The notes under the pieces: model-generated
Databases searched by the model: none
The model's input: only the letters and a program-made list of their open reading frames with translations
What the model was told of the DNA's origin: nothing
Shown: piece after piece, positions 1-6,532 of the stretch
Numbering within the stretch: the stretch's first letter is position 1
How the letters are laid out: each line of letters starts with the position of its first letter
Origin: Bacteroidales bacterium
GTDB lineage: Bacteria; Bacteroidota; Bacteroidia; Bacteroidales; WCHB1-69
Assembly (NCBI GenBank): GCA_031264975.1
Contig: JAISDH010000082.1
Coordinates: 1-8,060, forward strand
Length of the DNA stretch: 8,060 nt
Direction: 5' to 3'
Made by a program: the position numbers and the translations under genes

Positions 1-138
1 ACAACTACCTAAGTACGCTTGCCAATAATTAAAATTAGCCAAAGTAAAATTTAAATTTGGACATTGAGCTTGCATAACCTTTGGCAAAAAAAATGACATG
101 CTCAAAAATAATCCCACTAATACATATAACCTCTTCAT
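1..138 (-). CDS. N-terminus of a secreted protein (partial, runs off left edge)
   Basis: This frame is too short for a usual ORF list, but it is open from an ATG at 136-138 to the window edge (46 codons). It starts M-K-R-L and continues with a hydrophobic stretch (about residues 4-19), then VMQA followed by QC, a good signal peptidase I site after residue 24. The mature part begins CPNLNFTLANFNYWQAY, with Cys26 and Cys46. From memory this resembles the start of Bacteroidota surface or secreted proteins whose mature end reads 'C-x-N-L-x-F...GNF..W..Y.G.C', often with PKD-like domains and type IX export. The export signal is visible in the sequence; the family is inference, and the C-terminus that would decide it lies outside the window. 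It lies on the same strand as secG but 236 bases beyond it, past a probable terminator, so it is probably a separate unit. I saw no exact TAnnTTTG promoter match just upstream. Confidence 0.65.
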   Translation of the reverse strand, partial: MKRLYVLVGLFLSMSFFLPKVMQAQCPNLNFTLANFNYWQAYLGSC

Positions 139-325
139 GATATTACTTATTTTTTTAATTAAACAAAAATTTATTTCTTACCTATATGATACTTTTTTTG
201 TGCTTTTCGTTGCCTGTACCCCTCATTTTTTTTCATTTTGTTGCTTCTCAAGACAGCTAAATGATTAAATATTAGGATGTATTGACTTGAAAAAAAATAA
301 TCAAAAATAAAGAAATATCATCGCC

Positions 326-365
326 AAAAACGGAAATAAGAGTATTTCTCTCTTTATGATTTTCC
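326..365 (-). terminator. Probable rho-independent terminator after secG
   Basis: On the minus strand, 10 bases after the secG stop, GGAAA (365-361) and AAGAG (354-350) can pair with CTCTT (342-338) and TTTCC (336-332), with a small internal mismatch and a 7-base loop. The stem is followed directly by GTTTTT. The stem is AT-rich and imperfect, so the strength is uncertain, but the position at the end of the operon is right. Confidence 0.4.
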
Positions 366-374
366 ATGATTTTT

Positions 375-746
375 TCATTCTGTATTGCCTTCTGCTCCTG
401 TTTCTGTAGAAATCGGAGCTTCTGCAGCAGGCGTAGACGTTGCAGCAGGCGTTTGTATCGGCATATTTGTCATTGTTTGTGCACCTGCGGCTCTACTTCC
501 TTGTTGTTCAACTTGTTTTTCTACAGAACTTGCAAAGAAATTAGAAACAAAACATAAAACAACAATCGCTATAGATAATACCCATGTTGCTTTTTCTAAA
601 AAATCAGCCGTCTTCCTAACGCCCATGATTTGACTTGAAGACGAAAACGTTGAAGAAAGTCCTCCACCTTTTGAATTTTGCATTAAAACTACCAAGCCCA
701 ATAATATTGCGGCAACTACGATGAGAATAATTAATACTGTGTACAT
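375..746 (-). CDS. secG: Preprotein translocase subunit SecG
   Basis: SecG is the small auxiliary inner-membrane subunit of the SecYEG channel, which helps SecA-driven export. The 123-residue product has a first membrane helix at about residues 3-21 (MYTVLIILIVVAAILLGLVV), then the hallmark loop QNSKGGGLSSTF and QIMGVRKTADFLEKATW, then a second helix at about 56-70. The GGGLSS and GVRKTADFLEK stretch is the most conserved part of SecG in Bacteroidota. The C-terminal tail (about 75-123) is rich in Ala, Thr, Pro and Glu and is probably disordered and cytoplasmic; tails of this kind are common in the phylum. The gene is last in the operon, only 3 bases after the stop of the TPR gene, so it probably depends on upstream transcription. 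The assignment is firm. Confidence 0.95.
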   Translation of the reverse strand: MYTVLIILIVVAAILLGLVVLMQNSKGGGLSSTFSSSSQIMGVRKTADFLEKATWVLSIAIVVLCFVSNFFASSVEKQVEQQGSRAAGAQTMTNMPIQTPAATSTPAAEAPISTETGAEGNTE

Positions 747-749
747 TAT

Positions 750-1469
750 TTAATTTGTATTATTTTTTTTTGAATTAATATTTTCTATTATTTTTGCAAA
801 GGTATCACTTTTTTCCGGATATTTCAACATAAGAACTTCATAAATTTTCAAGGCTTTATCGTATATCCCTTGGGAATAATAAAGCTCTGCTAATGTTTCA
901 CTTACAATGGTATATTCATCGGTAATACTGCTTTTTCCCAAGTCTTTGCAGTTCGTTTCATCATTAGAATCTTCCGGATTAAAAGATATTTTAGGCGGAA
1001 ATTTGTTGAATTTTTCCACTAATTCATCTAAAGAAGTAGTCGATTGGGGTTCATATAGCGGTTCTTCTTTTTGTTCTTTCTTTTCAGTCGCATCATGTTC
1101 CTTCAATTCTGCCAATCGTTTTTGTAAAATGTCCAATAAATCTTCTTTATTCCTAAATTCCGGACTTGTTTCCTTTACAATCGTTTCTTTTTTCTCTTTT
1201 TCCTTTTTCAGTTTTTTTTCTTTGGTATCATATTCGATATCAAAGCGAACATTTTCCGTTCCTTTCAACAATAATGCAGACAGTTTTTTTCTGCATGGAT
1301 GCAATACCGCTAATATTGAACGGGATTCCATTGAATCTGTCTTCATTGACTGAATCAAATGAAATAACATACAATAAGGATATTTTTCTATCTCATTTTC
1401 AACCGACATTGTTGCATCCGGAATGTCGGTTACATTTTTAAGCCACTGCGTATACTGTTTTTTATTCAT
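750..1469 (-). CDS. TPR-containing protein of the lptE-secG operon
   Basis: A 239-residue soluble protein with no signal peptide or membrane segment. It has three parts. The N-terminal region (1-80) is conserved-looking, with HLIQSMK and AVLHPCRKKLSALLL. The middle (about 82-160) is charged and Lys/Glu-rich, containing a likely helical stretch (LLDILQKRLAELKEH, 111-125). The C-terminus (about 189-222) is one clear TPR-like helix pair: ETLAELYYSQGIYDKALKIYEVLMLKYP. TPR helices usually bind other proteins, but no partner can be named from the sequence. Proteins of this layout occur between lptE and secG in Bacteroidales, as I recall them, and are normally annotated only as tetratricopeptide or hypothetical proteins. 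The gene lies 13 bases after lptE and 3 bases before secG, so it is cotranscribed; a link to envelope biogenesis is inference from position only. Confidence 0.85.
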   Translation of the reverse strand: MNKKQYTQWLKNVTDIPDATMSVENEIEKYPYCMLFHLIQSMKTDSMESRSILAVLHPCRKKLSALLLKGTENVRFDIEYDTKEKKLKKEKEKKETIVKETSPEFRNKEDLLDILQKRLAELKEHDATEKKEQKEEPLYEPQSTTSLDELVEKFNKFPPKISFNPEDSNDETNCKDLGKSSITDEYTIVSETLAELYYSQGIYDKALKIYEVLMLKYPEKSDTFAKIIENINSKKNNTN

Positions 1470-1482
1470 GATATCTATATTA

Positions 1483-1992
1483 TTACCAATTTCCTACTGT
1501 TGCGGCAAATATGTCGTCAACCAATGCTTCGCAAATTTGAAATACCAAAACATCCTCTACTTGCGGTAAAGTTTGGTTACTGTTAAAATCCATGTACCGA
1601 GAGAAAGTTTGTTCTAAATCTTTTTCTTCGTCAAATCGATTTTCGTATTTTATTTTTACGGTAATCGTTAATCTGTTCGTCGTTGCCATATCTGCTCCCA
1701 AGGCGGCTGGAGTTATCGCATAATTTGTTATTTCTCCTTCCAAATATAAATCCCCTCTGGAATCTACCAAAGATAAACGGGTATTTGATTGAAATTTGTC
1801 TTTTAGTTGCGTTGTTAATTCATTACTCAATTTCAAATTAACCAGGGATGCATTATTTTGGAATTGTTTAATACATATTGTTTCTGCTCCGGCAGGAATA
1901 TCAATACCTACGGGAGAATATTTTAAACTGCTACAAGCCGCTAAACAAAAAGATAAAACATAACATATTACTAACAATCTTGTTCTTTTCAT
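1483..1992 (-). CDS. lptE: LPS-assembly lipoprotein LptE (LptE/RlpB-like)
   Basis: A 169-residue outer-membrane lipoprotein. The N-terminus has MKRTR, a hydrophobic segment, and a lipobox Leu17-Ala18-Ala19-Cys20, so Cys20 should be lipidated after signal peptidase II cleavage. The mature region carries features of the Bacteroidota LptE family: YSPVGIDIPAGAETICIKQFQNNASLVNLKLSNELT, here read as two adjoining stretches, then DLYLEGEITNYAITP and RLTITVKIKYENRFDEEKDLEQTFSRY. LptE plugs and stabilises the LptD barrel that inserts lipopolysaccharide into the outer leaflet. The ATG overlaps the stop of the upstream sigma-54 regulator in the 4 bases 1989-1992, implying translational coupling. The overall length fits the family. 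It could be annotated simply as 'lipoprotein', but the operon position and motifs favour LptE. Confidence 0.88.
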   Translation of the reverse strand: MKRTRLLVICYVLSFCLAACSSLKYSPVGIDIPAGAETICIKQFQNNASLVNLKLSNELTTQLKDKFQSNTRLSLVDSRGDLYLEGEITNYAITPAALGADMATTNRLTITVKIKYENRFDEEKDLEQTFSRYMDFNSNQTLPQVEDVLVFQICEALVDDIFAATVGNW

Positions 1993-3227
1993 TCGTCCAA
2001 ATTATGTTCTTTCAATTTACGGTAAAGCGTTCTTTCTGAAATACCTAAATCTATCGCCGCCTCTTTACGTTTTCCTTTATTTTTCATCAGCGCTTTTTTT
2101 ATTAGCTCCTTTTCTTTTTCCGGTAAAGATAATATTTCCGTTTCTTCAGCTATATTTTCATCCGAATCCACATCCTGTTCATCTATATATTCGGCAATTT
2201 CTATCGTCTCGTCCGGGTAATGACCGGAAATTAATACATTTTCTTTCTGCTCTTTATCCAATAACAATGGCTTTTGTTCAAGCCGACTTGTTGTTTTGGT
2301 ATTTGTCAATTCTGCTATCTTCTTTTTCAGGTCGCTGATGTCTTTTTGCATTTCTGCTAAAAATTTAAATACCAATTCTCTTTCAAAAGATACGTCGGAG
2401 GTTCTATCTATGTTTTTTAGAATAGACAAAGATGTGGTTGTTACTTCTTCCGGAATATATTTTTTTAATACGTCTACTGTAATTTCACGTTCCTGTTCTA
2501 TAATAGATATTTGTTCTACTAAATTTTTCAACTGCCTAACGTTTCCGGGGAAATTATAGTTCAACAGTTTTTCTTCTGCATCCTTGGTCAATACAATGGA
2601 CGGCATTTTATACTTTTGAGAAAAATCAATAGAAAACTTTTTAAACAACAATAAGATATCACTTTTCCGTTCCCTCAGCGCCGGAACATAAATAGGTACC
2701 GTATTTAAACGATAATAAAGGTCTTCTCTAAATTTTCCTCTTGATATCGCATGGGGAACATTCACATTTGTTGCCGCAACGACGCGAACGTCTGTCTTTT
2801 GCGGTTTTGAAGACCCGACACGCATAAATTCGCCTGTTTCCAATACGCGCAATAAACGTACTTGGGTCGACAGCGGCAATTCTGCCACTTCGTCCAAAAA
2901 AATAGTACCGCCATTCGCTTGTTCAAAATACCCTTTACGAGCGTCCGTTGCTCCTGTAAAAGAACCTTTTTCGTGTCCAAACAATTCCGAATCAATCGTT
3001 CCTTCGGGAATCGCTCCACAGTTTACAGCTATATATTGCCCATGTTTTCTTGCGCTATTTTGATGTATTATCTTGGGGAAATTCTCCTTTCCTACTCCGC
3101 TTTCTCCGGTAATCAAAACAGTAAGGTCTGTTGCCGCAACTTGCAATGCTACGTTTATCGCTCTGTTTATTTGCGGAGAATTGCCTACAATATAATATCG
3201 CTGTTTTATCGTCTGTATGTCAAACAT
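1989..3227 (-). CDS. Sigma-54-dependent transcriptional regulator without receiver domain
   Basis: An enhancer-binding AAA+ activator that remodels RNA polymerase-sigma-54. From the chosen start it has 412 residues. Visible features are Walker A GESGVGKE (41-48), the sigma-54 contact loop GSFTGA (88-93, preceded by ELFGHEK), Walker B GGTIFLDE (106-113), FREDLYYRL (166-174), FPGNVRQLKN (226-235), a variable acidic linker with a short helical stretch (about 290-370), and a C-terminal Fis-type helix-turn-helix (GKRKEAAIDLGISERTLYRK, 385-404). There is no N-terminal response-regulator or GAF domain, only about 20 residues before the AAA+ core, so the signal it senses is unknown. A longer frame begins at 3266, but family members start close to 'QTIKQR..IVGNSP', and the start at 3227 leaves a 5' leader after the promoter, so 3227 is preferred. 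First gene of the operon with lptE. Homologues are present in most Bacteroidales, often named only as sigma-54 regulators. Confidence 0.93.
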   Translation of the reverse strand: MFDIQTIKQRYYIVGNSPQINRAINVALQVAATDLTVLITGESGVGKENFPKIIHQNSARKHGQYIAVNCGAIPEGTIDSELFGHEKGSFTGATDARKGYFEQANGGTIFLDEVAELPLSTQVRLLRVLETGEFMRVGSSKPQKTDVRVVAATNVNVPHAISRGKFREDLYYRLNTVPIYVPALRERKSDILLLFKKFSIDFSQKYKMPSIVLTKDAEEKLLNYNFPGNVRQLKNLVEQISIIEQEREITVDVLKKYIPEEVTTTSLSILKNIDRTSDVSFERELVFKFLAEMQKDISDLKKKIAELTNTKTTSRLEQKPLLLDKEQKENVLISGHYPDETIEIAEYIDEQDVDSDENIAEETEILSLPEKEKELIKKALMKNKGKRKEAAIDLGISERTLYRKLKEHNLDE

Positions 3228-3326
3228 GTTTGTTTTATTATGAAATATGCTATCTATTAAATACAATAATTAAAATTCAATCTATCTTAATTACCGCCAT
3301 AAAAATATGGTTGTATATAAGATGTG

Positions 3327-3358
3327 CAAAAATAGTCTTTTTTCTCTTTATAAACAAA
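3327..3358 (-). promoter_or_regulatory. Bacteroidota-type promoter of the sigma-54 regulator-lptE-TPR-secG operon
   Basis: On the minus strand, TTTG (3358-3355) is followed after exactly 20 bases by TATTTTTG (3334-3327), a full match to the Bacteroidota primary-sigma consensus TTTG-N19/20-TAnnTTTG. Transcription should begin near 3320, giving a leader of about 93 bases to the ATG at 3227. The promoter lies in the 279-base gap between the Uup gene and this operon, and apart from it I see only AT-rich sequence and a short CGTCATT repeat there. No typical sigma-54 (GG-N10-GC) element was recognised. Confidence 0.7.
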
Positions 3359-3506
3359 TATTATTCTATTTTTTATATCAAAGGTTATTTTCCGGAATAA
3401 AGTAATGCAATGATTATAAGGACGTAAAAGATATAACCCAATATGTAAATTGTTTTATTATATAATCTCATATTGACCATTCATTATTCGTCATTCGTCA
3501 TTACTT

Positions 3507-5402
3507 TTATTCGCTCTGTTCTATTTTATCGCTTAATTCTATCCAGCGTTCTGTTTTTACGTCCAAGTCTTTGTCTGTATCGGCGTATTGTTGCGCCAAA
3601 ATTCGTAATTCTTCAGGAGTTCCGTTTCCGGCATTGAGCAGGGCTAAATAATGGGATTTTTCCTTTTCAAGACGTTCTATTTCCAACTCCAAAAACTCAA
3701 ATTCTTTTTGTTCTTTGTATGTTGGTTTATTTTTTGCAATGATGGATTGCTTTTGAGGGGTTGTTTTTTTTGATTTTTGTTGCATACGTTTTAGTTGTTC
3801 TTCGTATTGCAATTTCGTTTTATATTCGGTATAATTCCCGTAAAAATCTCTAACCTTTCCATTTTCCTGCATAATAAATATATGGTCTACCAATTTATCC
3901 ATAAACCAACGGTCGTGAGATACAATTAAGAGGCATCCGGTGAAATGTAAGAGAAAATCTTCCAAGAGGGTTAACATTTCTATATCAAAATCGTTGGTAG
4001 GTTCATCCATAATCAGGAAATTTGGATTTTCTAACAACACCATCAGTAAATGAAGTTTTCTGCGCTCGCCTCCACTTAAATTCTCATAATAAGTATATTG
4101 ACTTTCGTATGTAAATCCGAAATGATTCAAAAAATGAGAAGCCGATAAATAGGTTTTATCCGCCATACGAATCATTTCCGCGTGTTCTTTGACAATGTCT
4201 ATGATTCTTTTTTTCGTATTTTCAAGAGCAAGTCCCGTTTGGGAATAATATCCAAAGACAATGGTTTCCCCTTGCGTTATTTTTCCTGCATCCGGTTTTA
4301 GTTCATTCATTATCAAACGTAAAAATGTTGTCTTTCCACTTCCGTTTTTTCCAATAATCCCACAACGTTCTCCCTTTTTAAAGATATAAGAGAAATCATC
4401 CAAGATTATTTGATTATCGAAACGAAAATTCAAATTGTTAATCTCTAATATCTTATTCCCTATTCGTTCCGTTTGTACTGCAAAATTTTTATTTCTTTGT
4501 TCTACCTGTACAAACGCTTTTTGCTTTATGTTTTCAAAATTGTCAATTCGGGCTTTTGCCTTGGTTGTACGCGCTTGTGGCGTGGAGCGCATCCATTCCC
4601 GTTCCGCACGGTATATCCCTTTTGCCTTGTTTATTTCAGACATTGTATTGGCAATACGCTCTTCTTTTTTCTCTAAATAATAATCATACTTTCCTTTGTA
4701 ATGATAAAGATTTCCGTTTTCGAGTTCGATGATTTCAGTACAGACCTTGTCAAGAAAAAAACGGTCATGGGTAACCATTAGTAAAGTAATGTTCGCCACG
4801 GCAAGATATGATTCCAACCATTCTATCATTTCGATATCCAAATGATTTGTTGGTTCGTCCAAAATTAAAAAATCAACGTCCGACAACAACACTTTGACCA
4901 AAGCTACCTTTTTTCGTTGTCCGCCGGATAATTCCCGTATGTTTTTTAAGACGTCCCGAATCTCAAATTTGGTCAAAATCTCTTTTGCTTTACTTTCAAA
5001 ATCCCAAGCCTGTAAATTATCCATTGCCACAATAGACGCCTCCATGCGTAAACGATTTTCCTGACTTGGATTTTCATTAAACAGGGAAAGTACTGATTCA
5101 TATTCTTTAATCGCTTCCGTAACCGGCGAAGAAGAATCAAAGATAGAATCTAATACAGAAATATCTTCTTCCGAATCAAATATTTGAGGCAGATAACCTG
5201 TCCTGATATTTCCCCGCATCGTAACAACGCCACTATCCGGAATATCAAGCCCATTGATGATATTCAGTAACGATGTCTTTCCTGTTCCGTTTTTGGCAAT
5301 GAGCGCTATTTTTTGTCCTTTGTCTATTCCAAAGCTAATATTTTCAAAAAGGAGTTTATCTCCATAATACTTACTTAGATTCTCTACGCTAAGATAATTC
5401 AT
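3507..5402 (-). CDS. uup: ABC-F family ATPase, Uup-type
   Basis: A soluble duplicated ATP-binding protein of 631 residues without membrane segments, so not a transporter. Domain 1: Walker A AKNGTGKT (36-43; its first Gly is Ala), signature LSGGQ (158-162), Walker B LILDEPTNH (179-187). Inter-domain arm at about 240-310 (ARTTKAKARIDNFE). Domain 2: Walker A GKNGSGKT (351-358), signature LSGGE (442-446), Walker B FLIMDEPTND (462-471). The C-terminus (about 560-631) is a predicted coiled coil of the type seen in Uup, which binds branched DNA in E. coli; ABC-F proteins also act on ribosomes. PTND at the second Walker B and the C-terminal coiled coil favour Uup over EttA. The frame is open to an ATG at 5582, but those 60 extra residues are translated repeat DNA and lie upstream of a plausible promoter. 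MNYLSVENLSKYYG is the normal family start, so 5402 is used. Confidence 0.9.
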   Translation of the reverse strand: MNYLSVENLSKYYGDKLLFENISFGIDKGQKIALIAKNGTGKTSLLNIINGLDIPDSGVVTMRGNIRTGYLPQIFDSEEDISVLDSIFDSSSPVTEAIKEYESVLSLFNENPSQENRLRMEASIVAMDNLQAWDFESKAKEILTKFEIRDVLKNIRELSGGQRKKVALVKVLLSDVDFLILDEPTNHLDIEMIEWLESYLAVANITLLMVTHDRFFLDKVCTEIIELENGNLYHYKGKYDYYLEKKEERIANTMSEINKAKGIYRAEREWMRSTPQARTTKAKARIDNFENIKQKAFVQVEQRNKNFAVQTERIGNKILEINNLNFRFDNQIILDDFSYIFKKGERCGIIGKNGSGKTTFLRLIMNELKPDAGKITQGETIVFGYYSQTGLALENTKKRIIDIVKEHAEMIRMADKTYLSASHFLNHFGFTYESQYTYYENLSGGERRKLHLLMVLLENPNFLIMDEPTNDFDIEMLTLLEDFLLHFTGCLLIVSHDRWFMDKLVDHIFIMQENGKVRDFYGNYTEYKTKLQYEEQLKRMQQKSKKTTPQKQSIIAKNKPTYKEQKEFEFLELEIERLEKEKSHYLALLNAGNGTPEELRILAQQYADTDKDLDVKTERWIELSDKIEQSE

Positions 5403-5424
5403 TTTTATTTTTTGATACCGTTGA

Positions 5425-5458
5425 CAAAAATACAAAAATTTATAATACGCAGCCGAAA
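5425..5458 (-). promoter_or_regulatory. Possible promoter of the Uup gene
   Basis: The minus strand has TATTTTTG (5432-5425), a full match to the -7 element TAnnTTTG, ending 22 bases before the preferred ATG. The -33 side is poor: the nearest candidate is TTTC (5458-5455) at 22 bases. If real, transcripts would start near 5418, downstream of the 5582 start, which supports 5402 as the true start. Confidence 0.45.
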
Positions 5459-5480
5459 TAAATAAAAAAAAGAACAGGCA

Positions 5481-5668
5481 GCAAGCTAAGAAGGGCGAAA
5501 GGGCGAAGGAGCGAAAGGGCGAAGGGAAGATGGCAACAGGCAACAAGCAACAGGCAACAAGCAGGCAAGCCGCGAGTAGCACGCAGATGACGCAGATTTA
5601 AAGGATTTTTGCAGATAAGAAAAAAATCTGTGGTTGTCTTTTAATATCTGTGTTATCTGCGTGCTTAA
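5481..5668. repeat. Composite dispersed repeat, copy 1
   Basis: About 188 bp made of three blocks in order. First is a purine-rich block of repeated GGGCGAA/GGAGCGAAA units. Second is a stretch of GGCAACA and AGCAACA words. Third is a hairpin block beginning GCACGCAGATGACGCAG. A second copy lies in the same orientation at 6533-6698. The purine block is identical between copies over 36 bases (5488-5523 and 6540-6575), and the block around AAGAAAAAAATCTGTGGTTG is also identical. Copy 1 has about 21 extra bases of the CAACA-rich words. No protein gene is carried. It lies between the divergently read Uup and HEPN genes and fills most of the 416-base gap there. Confidence 0.9.
5579..5664. repeat. 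Long inverted repeat inside copy 1
   Basis: The left arm 5579-5597 (GCACGCAGATGACGCAGAT) and the right arm ending at 5664 (complement GCACGCAGATAACACAGAT) agree at 17 of 19 positions; the two differences still allow G-U pairing in RNA. Inside lies a second small inverted pair, CAGAT (from 5612) and ATCTG (from 5626), separated by AAGAAAAAA. The unit resembles REP/BIME-type palindromic intergenic elements in design, though no family is recognised. In copy 2 the right arm is degraded near its end (ATTCGGGCGC in place of ATCTGCGTGC). Confidence 0.75.
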
Positions 5669-5711
5669 TAGGCGAAAGAAAATAAATATTAATCACTATT
5701 TTCTCGGCTTT

Positions 5712-5745
5712 CCTGCCTGTTGCTTGTTGCATGCTGCTTGTTGCC
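5712..5745 (+). repeat. Single dispersed unit of the TTGCTTGTTGC family
   Basis: This stretch (CCTGCCTGTTGCTTGTTGC, then ATGCTGCTTGTTGCC) differs at only a few bases from the core of the 48-bp tandem units at 7135-7278. It is the approximate reverse complement of the CAACA-rich part of copy 1 at 5533-5569, so it could form a large stem with it. Confidence 0.7.
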
Positions 5746-5765
5746 CGTACCTCGTACCTTGCTTT

Positions 5766-5796
5766 CTTGCTCTTTAAAAAAAATATAGTACTTTTG
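5766..5796 (+). promoter_or_regulatory. Promoter of the HEPN-MNT gene pair
   Basis: TACTTTTG (5789-5796) matches TAnnTTTG, and CTTG (5766-5769) is a 3-of-4 match to the -33 TTTG at 19 bases. It is preceded by an A run. Initiation near 5801-5803 would leave a leader of only about 16-18 bases to the ATG at 5819. The surrounding ATAGTAC(T/C)TTTGC sequence recurs at 6915-6927. Confidence 0.6.
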
Positions 5797-5818
5797 CAAA
5801 ATCAAAGAACAGTAATGT

Positions 5819-6157
5819 ATGACAAGAGAAGAAAAAATAAAGTATTGGATAGAGTTATCCATTGAAGATTTGAAAGCAGGTGAAACATTGTTACAAGGCG
5901 GACATTATTTGTATGTTGGTTTTATGTGTCATCAAGCTATTGAAAAAATAATGAAAGGCTATTTTGTAAAACTTATAGATGAAATACCTCCATTTACTCA
6001 CGATTTGGTTATGTTGGCTTCAAAAGGTGATTTTTATAGCTCATTTACTGAAAATCAAAAAGATTTTATAAGACAACTTAATCCTCTTCATATAAAAGCA
6101 CGTTATCCGGAATATAAAGATAGAATATACAGACAATTAACCAAAGAAGTTTGTTAA
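5819..6157 (+). CDS. HEPN domain protein, apparently shortened by an in-frame stop
   Basis: 112 residues, all alpha-helical in appearance. It carries features of the COG2250-type HEPN family: an N-terminal helix (EKIKYWIELSIEDLKAGETL, 5-24), GHYLYVGFMCHQAIEKIMKG (28-47), IPPFTHDLVMLA (56-67), and LNPLHIKARYPEYKDR (87-102). HEPN proteins are often RNases or RNA-binding partners; paired with MNT nucleotidyltransferases they form toxin-antitoxin systems (HepT/MntA type). The canonical R-X4-6-H site is not in its usual helix; Arg85 and His91 have that spacing but lie where relatives have the LN.YYI.ARYP segment, so activity cannot be claimed. The frame ends in TAA right after LTKEVC, whereas the same frame then continues KILNETKQLQQWIIERI to a stop at 6209-6211, which looks like the family's missing last helix. 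Promoter just upstream; nucleotidyltransferase gene 32 bases downstream. Confidence 0.85.
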   Translation: MTREEKIKYWIELSIEDLKAGETLLQGGHYLYVGFMCHQAIEKIMKGYFVKLIDEIPPFTHDLVMLASKGDFYSSFTENQKDFIRQLNPLHIKARYPEYKDRIYRQLTKEVC

Positions 6158-6211
6158 AAGATATTAAATGAAACAAAACAATTACAACAATGGATAATAG
6201 AGAGAATATAA
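6158..6211 (+). pseudogene. Probable detached C-terminal helix of the HEPN protein
   Basis: This is the in-frame continuation after the TAA at 6155-6157. It encodes 17 residues (KILNETKQLQQWIIERI) and then stops. HEPN proteins of this family, as I remember them, end with a helix of the form '..C..I...TKEL..WI' directly after the LTKE motif. If TAA was once a sense codon (for example CAA), the original gene overlapped the downstream nucleotidyltransferase start (6190) by 22 bases. The continuation is read directly; the homology is inference. Confidence 0.55.
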
Positions 6212-6510
6212 TAGAGAAGGTACGTGCATATAAAGATTTGGTTACAAATTTTTTCCCCATTAAAATAGAGCAGTTTTGGCTCTTTGGCTCTTATGCAAAA
6301 GGCAATCCGCATAAAGATAGCGATATTGATATTGCTTTGGTGGTAGAGCATTTGGACGATGATTATAACTTTTTAGAAACAGAACCCATTCTTTGGAGAC
6401 TTCGTGAAGCTATAGATTTTCGGATAGAACCTCACATAATAGCCAAAGACGAAGATTATTCCGATTTTCTAAAAGAAATACAACGGACAGGAATAGTGAT
6501 TAACGATTAG
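6190..6510 (+). CDS. MNT-type minimal nucleotidyltransferase (putative antitoxin)
   Basis: 106 residues, a full-length minimal nucleotidyltransferase domain of the pol-beta superfamily. The signature GS-X10-D-X-D is intact: Gly33-Ser34 in LFGSYAKG, then Asp45-Ile46-Asp47 in SDIDIAL. A third carboxylate is plausible at Asp76 (REAIDFRIEPH). Such enzymes transfer a nucleotide, in MntA an AMP, onto a protein partner; in type VII systems this inactivates the HEPN toxin. Here the gene follows a HEPN gene on the same strand by 32 bases, the standard arrangement, so the two were probably partners. Unlike the HEPN gene it shows no damage. The stop is about 22 bases before repeat copy 2. Specific activity and target cannot be read from the sequence. 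Confidence 0.88.
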   Translation: MDNRENIIEKVRAYKDLVTNFFPIKIEQFWLFGSYAKGNPHKDSDIDIALVVEHLDDDYNFLETEPILWRLREAIDFRIEPHIIAKDEDYSDFLKEIQRTGIVIND

Positions 6511-6532
6511 TGATTAATTGGGTAGCAGGTAG

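Noticed and set aside
385..633. Plus-strand frames opposite secG and the TPR, sigma-54 and Uup genes
   Set aside because: They are shadows of well-supported minus-strand genes and show no family features or promoters.
3228..3266. Upstream ATG at 3266 for the sigma-54 regulator
   Set aside because: The 13 extra residues are not typical of the family, and the start at 3227 leads straight into the conserved N-terminus.
3481..3502. Short CGTCATT tandem repeat downstream of the Uup gene
   Set aside because: Only two exact 7-base units; too short to be treated as a repeat element, and no hairpin terminator was convincing there.
6053..6100. Arg85-X5-His91 in the HEPN protein as an RNase active site
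   Set aside because: The spacing fits R-X4-6-H, but it lies in the LN..I.ARYP segment rather than the usual helix, so it is probably coincidental.
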